Origin: Monomorium pharaonis
Taxonomy: Eukaryota > Arthropoda > Insecta > Hymenoptera > Formicidae
Length of the DNA stretch: 64,000 nucleotides
Direction of reading: 5' to 3'
NCBI RefSeq assembly: GCF_013373865.1
Contig: NC_050476.1
Location: 14,799,197 to 14,863,196, forward strand
Below, piece by piece: positions 46,136-55,584 of the stretch; positions within the stretch are counted from its first letter, which is position 1, and each line of letters starts with the position of its first letter. The notes beneath the pieces are model-generated. The model was not told where the DNA came from, did not search any database, and worked only from the letters and a program-made list of their open reading frames with translations. Position numbers and translations under genes: made by a program.

Positions 46136-47062
46136 TGTAACGAGTCGTTCCTCCGCTACCGCTAGAGCGGAGGTAAGGCCGTTACCTCCACCTCGCGCAG
46201 GTTCCCTCCGCTCTTCTCGCCTTCCCTCACCACCGAGTGGAGGGTATATAAGCCCTCCACCCGAGACCGGAGTCAGAGCTTCCCCGGCCTGCGAAGTGAG
46301 CAGACCGTTCCTCCTGGCGAACTGAGCCAGGCATCCTCGAGCGCATATTGAGCGCCGTCACCTAACCTAGCGATCCTACCCGGGCACGCAGTGAGTGCCT
46401 TCCCGGCCGCGTATTGAGGGGCCGCACACCGCCACGCTCCGTACCCGAGCTCTCGGCCGCGCACTGAGCGGTCGCCGTCGTCCCGACCCGGGGACTCCGC
46501 ACTGAGGAGAAACCGGTGCCGCGACTGTCACCACGCGGGGTGACAACGGCAGCGCGATCGAACAGCTGATGCGCCGATCAGCTGAGACCGGGTAGCGAAC
46601 CGCGCCGCCAACCGCACCGCCTTACACGCCGCTGCGCCGCCAGCCAGGCTGGCCACCGTACACCGCCGCGCCGCTAGCACCGGGCCTTAAGGCCATATCG
46701 CCGCGCCGCACGTCGCACCGCCGCGACCAACCGTAGCGCCGCGATCCGCCGCCATCACCGACTACACGCCGACCGATCGGCCCGCACACCGCACAGCCAA
46801 TTAGGGCATCCCGCCGCACGCAGATACACCGGCATCCGCCGCGACACTGTCGCCAGCACCACGCACACGAATACCTCGCACGACGAGAACACACCCGTGT
46901 AAATAGTAGCATAAGACATTGTACATAGTAGCATAAGGAATTATTAAATAAACATATTATTATACCGAATACGCCGTCTTCTCATTTATTCGAGCCCGCC
47001 GCCCGGACCCTGAATCCCGCGGCTATCCGTAGCCAATAGGCACACAGGATTCAACGGTTACA
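46136..47062 (+). repeat. 3' LTR of the Gypsy element
   Basis: 927 bp, the same length as the 5' LTR. I counted four substitutions, for example CCCCCACC/CCTCCACC near the start and CCAATCAGGG/CCAATTAGGG near the end. Confidence 0.95.
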
Positions 47063-47253
47063 ACTTAAATGAAATTTTTGCATGAGATATCTCAAAGACT
47101 TCTCTTAGCAGACGTCTCTGATAAATGTTACCATTTGGACATTATTTCCAAGATATCTAAATGTTTTCTTAAAAAAGTTCTCTTAAAGTTTTTATTCTGA
47201 CAAGCGTGTTGTCTGGGTTAACTTCTACAATAAAAATAAATGTCCCAGCTATG

Positions 47254-47640
47254 GAAGTTTAATGGATACCTAATGGACGTCTATCTAACTTCCATCATGG
47301 AAGTAAATGTTCCATAGAGCTATGGAAGTTTAATAGATCCTTAATGGACGTCTGTCTAACTTCCATCATGGAAATAATGTTCCATAGAGCTATGGAAGTT
47401 TAGTGGATTCCTAATAGACGTCCATTTAACTTCCACTATGGAAGAAAACATCCAATGGAGCTATGGATGTTTACTGGATCCCTAATGGACGTCTAGCTAA
47501 CTTCCGCCATGGAGGTAAACCTCCAATGGACCTAAGGAAGTTTACTAGACCTTTAATGGACGTCCATCTGACTTCCACTATGGACATAGATGTCCCATGG
47601 ATCTATGGAGGTTTAATGGACGTCCACTGGACATCCACTG
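47254..47640. repeat. 71-bp tandem array in B copy 1
   Basis: About 5.5 units of 71 bp, each with ATGGAAGTTTAATGGAT, CTAATGGACGTCTATC and TTCCATCATGGAA. Each unit holds several short palindromes (GGACGTC, CCATGG, AGAGCTAT). Units differ by 10-20%. The same array is in B copy 2 at 50597-51005. Confidence 0.85.
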
Positions 47641-47717
47641 GATGCCAATTTCTATGTCGGCGGTGTTCTGGCAGAACGAGTCTGATGGTGCCGGTGTACT
47701 CGAGCGGTGCTGACTGA

Positions 47718-47837
47718 GGGTGCGTTCCGTTTCACGCATAATACGCATGATGCATCGTTCATCCTTGTTGTTTGTCAAACGTTAAACAAGGATGAACAAT
47801 GCATTATGCGCATCATGCGTTGAAACGGAACGCAGCC
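47718..47837. mobile_element. K MITE, copy 2
   Basis: GGGTGCGTTCCGTTTCACGC at the left is mirrored by GTTGAAACGGAACGCAGCC at the right, a 120-bp palindrome. T2 copy 1 lacks it at the equivalent place (ACTGACTTAATTG). Confidence 0.75.
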
Positions 47838-47896
47838 TTAATTGTTAAGTGTGATCGTGATTAACGCGACGGTGCGACGATTCTGAGTTTCAGCAC

Positions 47897-48084
47897 AGTA
47901 TAACCAGTAGCGACAGTAAGCGTCGGTATCTTTGATGTTGGGGTTTGCAAATCACGTGACGTATCGCCATATCATTAGTTGGATAAAGCGCCAAATTTTA
48001 AAACAGGCACGTAAAATTTTATATATATTATATATATTAAATATGTATTGTATTTATTTAAAGTAAAATCTAAATAAAAATGAA
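47897..48084. other. Unassigned stretch
   Basis: AT-rich sequence between the truncated T2 and an A fragment. No feature was recognised. Confidence 0.4.
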
Positions 48085-48367
48085 CATCAATGTGTCGCGT
48101 ACTTTTACACACAAATGTTGTTGCATTTCTACAGGCAATTTGCTGACATTGTTTTCACTTTGGTGTTTGTCGTCAATCTGTTATCAATACTTTCAATAAA
48201 TCTGCTTGCAGTTCACTATCAGTTTGTCATGTATTCTGATGACAGACGTTGCTAAATATTTGCTGAATATCTGCTAATAGTGTTTGCAATGACAAGATAT
48301 GTTTCTCATTTGTCGCCTTTTTGGCAACAGAATCTGTTGCCAACATTTGTCACAGCAGAAATGGTTG
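48085..48367. mobile_element. A-family element, one half only
   Basis: GTGTCGCGTACTTTTACACA to CAGCAGAAATGGTTGT matches the half of A that ends in CCCCGATAACC, in reverse orientation. The terminal CCC is altered (GGTTGTAGAGG) and the other half is absent. Confidence 0.75.
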
Positions 48368-48465
48368 TAGAGGATCATAAATATCGTGTCTTCATTTTAT
48401 TGTCGCATAAAGTTTGGCGTTTCCAAACATTATTGACGTATATATGTACAAAACATACCTAACTT

Positions 48466-48533
48466 TTCATGCTAGTTACTTGCTAGTTTGAAGAAAAATG
48501 GCGGACATGAGAATACCTACTTTTCTAGTGCTC
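48466..48533. repeat. Dispersed 60-bp repeat (copy 2)
   Basis: CTAGTTTGAAGAAAAATGGC with GAGAATACCTACTTTTCTAG, as at 37666-37733. Confidence 0.65.
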
Positions 48534-48542
48534 TAGGTTAAC

Positions 48543-50120
48543 TACCCATGTAGCACAGGACGTCCTCAGGATCATCCTGAATATGTCCCGGGATGTCCTG
48601 GGATCTTGTCAGGATATAATAGTTGTATTATTGTAAATATTTTATGTATAAATTTGACTTCTAAAGTAAGTTTAGAATGTTAAATTCTGTAATAGTATTA
48701 ATATAAATTGAAATTTTACTCATGTCTTGAGGACATCCTTGGGATGTCCTGAGGATATATGTATTCTAGCTGAAAACGTTATTCTTAAAATATTGTATAA
48801 AGAGTTTCATTAGCTACAAAATGTGTGAAGATAAACTTAAATATAATGACTGTATAAATACCAGACATTTTAGATAGCACAGAATGTTCTAAGAATGATA
48901 TCCTGAAAGTCTTCAGGACATCCTAAGACAGTCCTCAGGACATTCTAAAACAATCCTCAGGACATCCCAAGACAGTCCTTAGGACGTCCTAAGAGAGTCC
49001 TCAGGACATCCTACGAAAGTCCTCAGGACATCCCAAAATAGTATTCAGGACATCCTGGACGTATAGTAATTTTTGAAAAAAACGTAAATTAATATAACAA
49101 GTGAGAAATCTTTGAATATCGTATGTATTTCTAGAATGTATTGCAAAATCAAATGTGTAAAAATGTTGACTTTAAAGTCAGATTGAATGTCTACACTTAT
49201 TGAAACAATATGGCATATTAACAATACTAAAAAATTATAAAAGATAACATTAAATAATTTTTTAATTTTATTTTATACAAACGGCGCAAAAACAGTTTTT
49301 TAATAAGTTATTCCACATGCTATTTCGCGTGCATATGTAAAAATGACTTTAAAAAACTGTAAAACTTTATATTTATTTATAAAAATATAAGTTAACTATA
49401 TATGTTTCATCCTTCTGACAACATCTATTGTAATGATCTATAACAAATATGTATGCATAAACAAGAAGTACTCATCACGAAGCGTTAGGATGCGTATGGT
49501 CTTCGAAGTCAAGCATCGTCGGCGATGGTTGATACTTGGATGGGTGACCGTTTTCTCGGGTACAGAGATTAAACATGCTTTAACAGGTACAACTGTCGCT
49601 AAAACATGTATAGTCTTCTTCCTCTTACAAAATTATCGTAGAAATAATTAGAACTTTTAATTTTTTGTTAAAGTTTTTTTTCAATTCTCAAAAACTGTTA
49701 AAAATACTTAGAAATATTTAAAAAATTTTCTAAATTAATCGGAATTTTTTATTTTTTAAATTTTTCTGAGAAACGTTTCAAAAAATTTCTTATAAGTTTC
49801 TTATAAAAAATCGATACATTTATCAAAAATCCTAAAAAAAAAATCTAAAAAATCTGATAAAAAGTGGTCATTGTTTGCTATTCCTGAGGATGTCCTGAGG
49901 AAATCCATGGTATCCTCAGAACGTCCGATGGATTGTCCTCAGGATGTCCGATAGACTGTCCTCAGGATGTCCTGAGGACTAAAAAGTGGCGCTCGTTTGC
50001 TATTCCTCAGGATGTTCTGAGGACGTCCCGGGATAAAATCAGGACGTCCTCAGGATATCCACGAAGTCCGTCCTGGACGTCCTGAGGACGTCCTAAGGAC
50101 GTCCGAGTGCTATCTGGGTA
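48543..50120. mobile_element. C element: CCC-ended, TA TSD, palindromic arrays
   Basis: CCCATGTAGCACAGGACGTCC begins at 48545 and GGACGTCCGAGTGCTATCTGGG ends at 50118. TA lies on both sides (48543-48544 and 50119-50120). The element is 1574 bp. Two arrays of about 20-bp units built on CCTCAGGACATCC / GGACGTCC lie at 48890-49055 and 49880-50110 in partly opposite orientation. The centre (49060-49880) is AT-rich and includes a 5S-rRNA-derived stretch. No protein frame is present. The right neighbour matches B sequence. Confidence 0.75.
49499..49563 (+). ncRNA. 5S-rRNA-derived sequence inside C
   Basis: GGTCTTCGAAGTCAAGCATC, GTCGGCGATGGTTGATACTT and GGATGGGTGACCG follow the internal promoter half of eukaryotic 5S rRNA (A box, intermediate element, C box), about 80% matching by eye. 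The 5' half of 5S is poor or missing, so it is not a 5S gene. It resembles the head of 5S-derived SINEs (SINE3 type). A related, more decayed copy lies at 62258-62305 in similar surroundings. Confidence 0.7.
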
Positions 50121-51012
50121 TATAAATCATATATTCTAAGAAAAATTGAATAGTACATTTATTATCCTGTTTTTGTTCAGTACATGATGAATTAGATTTT
50201 GTGCGTTTTTTGTGCACAGTAATTGTAGACAAACCGTTATTTTTGAAAACATTATCTTTATGATAATTTTTTTAAATATCAAATGGATCTCTCATTCAAA
50301 ATGTTATAGTGTTGTGTAATTTCTGAGTCAACTACGACACGCATGGACGGCTCAAAAATCGGACAGCATTGTAATATCTTTTATGAGACATTAAGCTGAT
50401 ATCATTTAGGTGATGTCATAAGGATAATATTTTCAAGAAATTTAAATGAAACTCTTCAATGAGATATCTCAAAGACCTCTCTTAGTAAACGTCTCTGATA
50501 AATGGTATCATTTTGACATCATTTCCAAAATATTTAAATGTTTTTGAAAAAAAGTTATCTTAAAGTTTTCATTCTGACAAGCGTGTTGTTTGGTAACTTC
50601 CACCATGGAAGTAAATGTTCCATAGAGCTATGGAAGTATAGTGAATCCCTAATGGATGTCTATCTGACTTCTACCATGGAAGTAAATGTTCCATACAGTT
50701 TAATGGATCCCTAATAGACGTCTATCTAACTTCCATCATGGAATTAAATGTTCCATAGAGCTATGGAAGTTTAGTGGATCCCTAATAGATGTCTATCTAA
50801 CTTCCACCATAAAAGAAAACATCTAATGGAGCTATGGATGTTTAATGGATCCCTAATGGATGTCTATCTAACTTCTACCATGGAGGTAAATCTCCAATGG
50901 AGCCATTGAAGTTTACTGGATCTTTAATGGACGTTTATTTAACTTTCGCCATGGAGGTAAACCTCCAATGGAACCATGGAAATTCACTGGATCTTTAATG
51001 GACGTCTATGGG
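50121..51012. mobile_element. B element copy 2, left end lost
   Basis: ATCATATATTCTAAGAAAAA onward matches B copy 1 from about 39925. It includes the site where copy 1 received the Gypsy element, here unoccupied at 50440-50460. The 71-bp array occupies 50597-51005 (about six units). It ends GACGTCTATGGG at 51012, matching a CCCATAG-type terminus. The left terminus is missing, and C lies where it should continue. Confidence 0.75.
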
Positions 51013-51835
51013 ACTGTCCCGATTGCGCACATAAGCGATTGGACACAGTAGTATTTCCCGATTGGACACAGACCCGATTGGACACGGACCCGATTGGACA
51101 CGGACTCAATTGGACACAGATCCGATTGGACACAGACCCGATTGCACGCGAACCCGATTGCACACCGACCCGATTCCACACAGACCCGATTGCGCACTGA
51201 CCCGTTTGCACACGGACCCGATTGCACACGGACCCGATTGCGCACCGATCCGTTTGCACACGGACCCGATTGCGCACCGACCCGATTGCACACGACCCGA
51301 TTGCACACGACCCGTTTGCACACGGACCCGATTGGACACGGACTCGATTGGACACAGTCTCGATTGCACACGATACGATTCCGCATTTTGATACATAGTA
51401 CATAGGTTATCGACTTGGACGGGGTGGGTGCGGGAGGGGGGCAAAGCCCCCCCCCCCGTGCGTGCGTGCGTGCGTGCACAAAGCATTTTCTGCACCACAT
51501 AGATTTGCAACTTTAAAATATGTATAAGAAAGAAAAATATTATAATAAATATTTTGTACGTATTTTTATGTCTGAGTTTGCCAAGTGTAAAATAATTATG
51601 ATTAATATTTATGAAAATATTAAAAATAAATATTTATGCTATTATAATTCAAAAATATAAAAATATTTCGAATTTATATACCATGAATATTTTTTAGTAC
51701 ATTTTTAAAATATATTTTATATATTGTTAATAATAATTTCTAAATAATTTATAAAAACGATTATATAACTTAAAAAATGTTTTTTAAAAATAAATTTGTA
51801 AAATATATATAAAAATTTATTCTAAATTTTCTGTG

Positions 51836-51876
<41 letters not shown>

Positions 51877-51946
51877 TTGTTTTTGCATCATTCTGCGATG
51901 CGGAATCATATCGTGTGCAATCGGGTCCGTGTGACACCCGCCTGGG
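51013..51946. mobile_element. O element copy 2
   Basis: The left arm (51018-51390) is a tandem array of 15-16 bp units of the type CCCGATTGGACACGGA with TTGCACAC variants. The core (51405-51510) has CGACTTGGACGGGGTGGGTG, a run of C and a GTGC repeat, as in copy 1. A short inverted remnant of the array lies at 51890-51930 (CGTGTGCAATCGGGTCCGTG). Between core and right arm is AT-rich DNA with a (TA)n run. The unit differs from copy 1 but keeps GGACAC(A/G)G, so arrays diverge while the core is conserved. Confidence 0.65.
51838..51874. repeat. (TA)n microsatellite
   Basis: About 18 TA units inside the O element. Confidence 0.95.
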
Positions 51947-52296
51947 TTACATGACGTGTAATACCCTCATAGGAAACAAAACCCCCGCATAGGAAACAAT
52001 AGATATAAATATACAAATAGTAATCTACGTATAACAATATTTGTAACTCTTAACATTATAGAAGATTTCAACGTACAAATGATAATAAAATAGTATATTT
52101 ATTTTAATGAATTTTAATTTTAAAATGTAAAATATAAAATTTGAAAAAAGGCATAAAAAATACGTGTACAATTTTATACCGTAACGATTTTAACACTAAT
52201 TTAAAATTAGTTTCTGAAACTTTCTCTTTATCTCTCGTAATCTTTCTCTCTCTCTCTCTCTTTCTCTCTATTTCTCTCTTTTTCTATCTCTCAATG
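51947..52296. other. Non-coding stretch
   Basis: AT-rich DNA with a (TC)n-rich tract at 52240-52290. No gene was seen. Confidence 0.45.
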
Positions 52297-53121
52297 TACC
52301 CAGATAGCCACAAATGTATGTATGAGCACAAATTGTTCTCATGTTGCTAATAAAGATGTTAGCATCTTGCTACTGTTGTACCCCTCGTTGTGAGTACTAT
52401 TTTGGGATCGCTGCCAGAGATCTCGCGAGGAAGGTATTTCGTCACATACACCGTTATTTGTCTTGAACACTTTTATTCTTGTATTCAGTTACAATGGGTA
52501 GATCGCGACCCCGCAAGGCAGAGTGTCGCGTCTATTAGCTCGTTGTCCACGACCCCGCAAGGCAGAGCGTCGTGGTTGTGTGTTTCAATAAGTTATCTCG
52601 GCGATACACGACCCCGCAAAGCAGAGTGTCGTGTGTAGTCTTAGTTTGTCTACTTTGGATTGACCCGATCCTCACCTTCTTTCGCCGGTTTATATATCCG
52701 ATAATTCGGTAGTTGGATCGAAAGAAGGGGAGGATTGCGTGAGGGCGTAAATCGGTCAGTATTCCAAATTATTGCTTAGACAGCAAGTGCTGTCTAAGGA
52801 GCATTGCGCTAATTGTCGAGCGGATTGCGCGAAACCTCGCGCGATGCGCTCGATGCTGACTGCAGCTGACCGACTTACGTCATCGTGTTACTGACACCTT
52901 ATCGTTATGAGTGTGTCACTCATAACACTACGCATTTACGTCGTCCCTTGCTGTTATTTGCTAACATTTGACACTGATCTTAAGTAATGCTAGCATAATG
53001 TTTGAAACGTGCAAAGAATTTTATTTCCGACACCGAATGCTAGCAAACAACAGCACAAGGGACGACATAAATGCGAAGCAAGATGCTAATATCTTTATTA
53101 TATCAACTGGCTATTTGGGTA
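52297..53121. mobile_element. D element copy 1, TA TSD, carrying a solo LTR
   Basis: CCCAGATAGCCACAAATG starts at 52299 and CTGGCTATTTGGG ends at 53119, both flanked by TA. Without the LTR it is about 265 bp and matches D copy 2 at 56738-57003. The interior has ATGCTAGCATAATGTTTGAA and a complementary AATGCTAGCAAACAACAGCA, so it folds back. Confidence 0.8.
52370..52931. mobile_element. Solo LTR, 554 bp, CTAC TSD
   Basis: The sequence 52374-52927 begins TGTTGTACCCC and ends ACTCATAACA and is flanked by CTAC on both sides (52370-52373 and 52928-52931). It interrupts the D element, whose second copy shows the uninterrupted sequence. A TATA-like TTATATATC lies near 52690. Three diverged units with CGACCCCGCAAGGCAGAG and flanking GTCG / CGAC sit at 52503-52635. 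No internal retrotransposon sequence remains. The lineage (Gypsy or BEL/Pao) cannot be told from the LTR. Confidence 0.8.
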
Positions 53122-53601
53122 TCTATTTACCTATTACTTTTCTTTCTTTCTTATTTTTTGTGGAAGATTTCAAAATTTTAAACATATTATTGTCATATAA
53201 TATATTTTATGTACTATTTTAAAGTAAAATTTTTTAATAAATTTTAAATTATATTTTAATGTTGTTCCCAAATTTTCTCTTTCTATCTATTTATCTGTCT
53301 ATTTTTTCTTCATATTTCTATCTTCTCATTCTTTTTCTTTCTCTGTCACTCTGCCTCTCTCTCTCCCTCTCTCTTCTAACTCAAAGTCTGTTTTCCTTCT
53401 TTCTACAAAAAACATTGTTTCTCCTTATTACATTATATTTAAATGTTGTTTCCTATTTCTCACTCGAAATGTCGTTCCCTATTTCTCACTCCCACTCTAA
53501 CTAACTATCTAACTATCTACCAATCTATCTATTAATTTATCTATCTACAGTTAAAAAGTGATTATGGCCTTGCACCCCATAACCCAACAGAAAGTGCAAT
53601 C
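53122..53601. other. AT- and pyrimidine-rich stretch
   Basis: TTTCTC/CTCTCT-rich DNA and TCTATCTA runs at 53250-53550. The open frames here are low-complexity. Confidence 0.5.
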
Positions 53602-53742
53602 ATGGGCCGCGTTCAGCAGACACAACTGTTGAGTGAGCGCTCAGTGATTCTTTAATATGATTGGTTAGATCTAAAAGTATTAACCAATCATATTAAAGAA
53701 TCACTGAGCGCTCAACAGTTGTGTCTGCTGAACGCGGCCATG
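53602..53742. mobile_element. J MITE, ATG TSD
   Basis: A 135-bp near-perfect palindrome (53605-53739), GGCCGCGTTCAGCAGACACA to its complement, is flanked by ATG on both sides. The GGCCG ends and 3-bp duplication are like those of E, suggesting the PIF/Harbinger group. Confidence 0.85.
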
Positions 53743-53794
53743 CTATCCGGTTTGCCTGCCGCCATTACAATCTCGCCCTTGACATGCGTTTGAA

Positions 53795-54224
53795 ATGTAT
53801 TTGCAGCACTTGCAATCCTTGATTTGTCTTGCCATATTCTTGATGACTTGTTGTTCGCAAGCCAAGGCCGGTGGGGATCAAACACAGATTGATTCTTCTG
53901 CTAATTCTTATGTCATTACCTTGGCCTCGAGTGCTGTTCCTGATGTGGTGATTGCTAAAAAGCGTGCGCGGCGGATGCTCACACAGAGAGAAGTATGCGG
54001 GAATGATTCTGATCGGAGTGTCTATGGCCGGTATTCATAGTCAAATCTTATTTCAAGATCGTCTCAAGCAATGTCTTAAGATGCTAATACGGCTCTGTGA
54101 TTGATTGATGGCATCTTAAGACAGTACTTAAGATGATCTTAAATATAAGATCCGACTATGAATACCGGCCTATGTGAATGAGCTTCTCTCTAAGGACACT
54201 TATGAGTTATTACTACAATATTAA
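53795..54224 (+). pseudogene. Unrecognised open frame interrupted by an E MITE
   Basis: ATG at 53795 opens 77 codons up to the TAT at 54023-54025, where an E MITE is inserted. If the MITE and one TAT are ignored, the same frame continues from 54174 for 16 codons (VNELLSKDTYELLLQY) to a stop at 54222-54224. The inserted 148 bases change the frame, so the present product would end in MITE sequence. The N-terminus has a hydrophobic core (LICLAIFLMTCC) resembling a signal peptide, and a basic KKRARR lies in the middle. The frame may begin further upstream in another phase, interrupted by J. I do not recognise it. It could be a host exon or an old transposon protein. Confidence 0.35.
54023..54173. 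mobile_element. E MITE, TAT TSD
   Basis: A 145-bp E element (54026-54170) in the opposite orientation to the copy at 39131, flanked by TAT on both sides. Confidence 0.85.
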
Positions 54225-54779
54225 AATGTCCGCCGAAATGGATCACAATAATATAATGGTGATATATAACGAATGTATTACTGTAACATTTACGTAGTAT
54301 TTTTGTAATATTGCTAAATTTAGGGTTCTGGATACTCATTCGACATTTATGAAAAATATGATCTCAAAGACGAGAAATTTACATTAAAAATTCTACACTA
54401 TTTTCAAATAAAAACATCTAAATAAAGAAATATTTTTACTAGATAGTTTTAATACATTTATAAAATATTTCGACAACTCTTTCATTGAGTAAATAAACTG
54501 CAAAAAAATGAATGTATAGTATTAGAATCTAGACATATTCGTTTACGGCTATTAATTCATTAATTGTCAAGGAAAAAATTTAGTTTTTACAGTATTTTAT
54601 AAGTGTTGAAACTGTCAAAGTGTTTTTTCATCCAGATATTTTTTATTTAAAAATAGCACGCAAATAAATTTATAGTGTAATTTTTTTGCTTCTGAAGTCA
54701 CATTTTCAAACTAACAATTATTATAAACCCTCACTTAATTTAGTGAGTGATATCAATTCTAACGTATTGCTATTTAAAA
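54225..54779. other. AT-rich non-coding stretch
   Basis: No gene was seen. It may be the left part of the U element, but no matching terminus was found. Confidence 0.4.
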
Positions 54780-54937
54780 TGTAATATCGCTACAATATAA
54801 CCTAATATTTTAATATTATTTATAAACGTGTAATATGTCAGTAATATTTCTGTAATATTTTACTGTAATATGTAATATTGTTGATATATTGCAATTTTGC
54901 TGCTGGAATATTACTGTAATATTCCGTGCTATGTGGG
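54780..54937. mobile_element. U: terminal part of a CCC-ended element with AATATTAC units
   Basis: The right end reads AATATTCCGTGCTATGTGGG (complement CCCACATAGCACGG), close to the C and B termini. Repeated TGTAATATT / AATATTACTG units precede it. The other end was not found. Confidence 0.5.
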
Positions 54938-55357
54938 TTCTTATAAGTTCCAAGGAAAATAGTTTTTAGAATTATTTACAAAATCAAACAGTCTTGTAGT
55001 TTTATGTACAATTTGTAGTATTTTATGGGAAACTAAAAATAGAAAGACTCAAAGTTCTGCAGTTTATATAAAAAGTAAAATTTGGTACATTTCTACAATT
55101 ATTTGTAAATAATTTTAATATTATATAGCTATAAGTAAATATTTTAACTAATAAAATTTTAAACGTTTTAAAAATTTTTAAACTTTTTAATTTTTTGTAC
55201 CATTTTTTTATAAAATTGTATATTTTTAAAAATTTCTATTTGTAACAAATTTTTTATTTGAGAGAATTGTTGTTTGTAGTTATTTTTTTAGAATTTGTAC
55301 AAAAAATTTGATATTTTTATAAAATATTAAAAATTTCTACAAATTTTTACTCTTATA
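54938..55357. other. AT-rich non-coding stretch
   Basis: Repeated AATTTTTxxAAATTT-type sequence. No gene was seen. Confidence 0.45.
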
Positions 55358-55495
55358 GTTTGTTTGCGTCGCCATGCTCCGACATGCTCCTACTCACTCC
55401 AACGCATTCTAATAGGTTGGCGTCATCGGAATCAACGTATTGGAGTGCGTTGGGGTGAACAGGAGCATGTTGGGGCATGTGACGCGAACAGACCC
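55358..55495. mobile_element. H MITE, copy 2
   Basis: GTTTGTTTGCGTCGCCATGC to GACGCGAACAGACCC, homologous to H copies 1 and 3. Confidence 0.75.
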
Positions 55496-55584
55496 TTAGT
55501 AAATATTTTTCATTTTCGTAGAAATTTTTTCTGTCAGGGTTTACGCATGTATTTTGATATATGAAAAAATATGCGCAACGACAC

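Larger units (their letters stand above)
40242..47062 (+). mobile_element. Ty3/Gypsy LTR retrotransposon, 6.8 kb, ACTT TSD
   Basis: Two 927-bp LTRs bound a tRNA-Lys-type primer site, gag, pol (protease, RT, RNase H, integrase), a third proline-rich ORF and a polypurine tract. ACTT flanks both sides (40238-40241 and 47063-47066). The B copy at 50440-50460 shows the unoccupied site (TCAAGAAATTTAAATG). The LTRs differ at about four positions by eye, so the insertion is recent, yet pol carries two frame breaks. The element is markedly GC-richer than its AT-rich surroundings. Confidence 0.95.
39038..47660. mobile_element. B element copy 1, carrying E MITE and Gypsy insertions
   Basis: CCCACATAGAAAT begins at 39038 and ATTTCTATGTCGG ends at 47660. 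Both flanks read CG (39036-39037 and 47661-47662), and the T2 copy at 36.7 kb shows the empty site with one CG. Without the Gypsy and E insertions the element is about 1.65 kb. The left part has units such as GACGTCCATTAGACG, the middle is AT-rich (39480-40241), and the right part holds a 71-bp tandem array. It has no protein frame of its own. Confidence 0.75.
38685..47896. mobile_element. T2 element, copy 2, split by the B element
   Basis: CCCAGCGAACACAGAATATA starts at 38687. The sequence 38687-39037 is the reverse complement of the right part of T2 copy 1 (about 36690-37035). It breaks at GCTGCCG and resumes at 47661 (CGGTGTTCTGGCAGAACGAG), continuing to GAGTTTCAGC at 47896, which matches 36595-36690 inverted. 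The far end of T2 is missing. K MITE copy 2 is also inserted here. Confidence 0.8.

Noticed and set aside
49499..49563. Functional 5S rRNA gene
   Set aside because: Only the internal-promoter half matches; the 5' half and paired terminal stem are missing.
50976..51510. Overlapping frames rich in DTDPIGH or NRVRVQSG repeats
   Set aside because: Translation of the O-element minisatellite in several phases, not genes.
52503..52635. CRISPR-like spaced repeats
   Set aside because: Only three diverged units inside a solo LTR in a eukaryotic genome; no cas genes.
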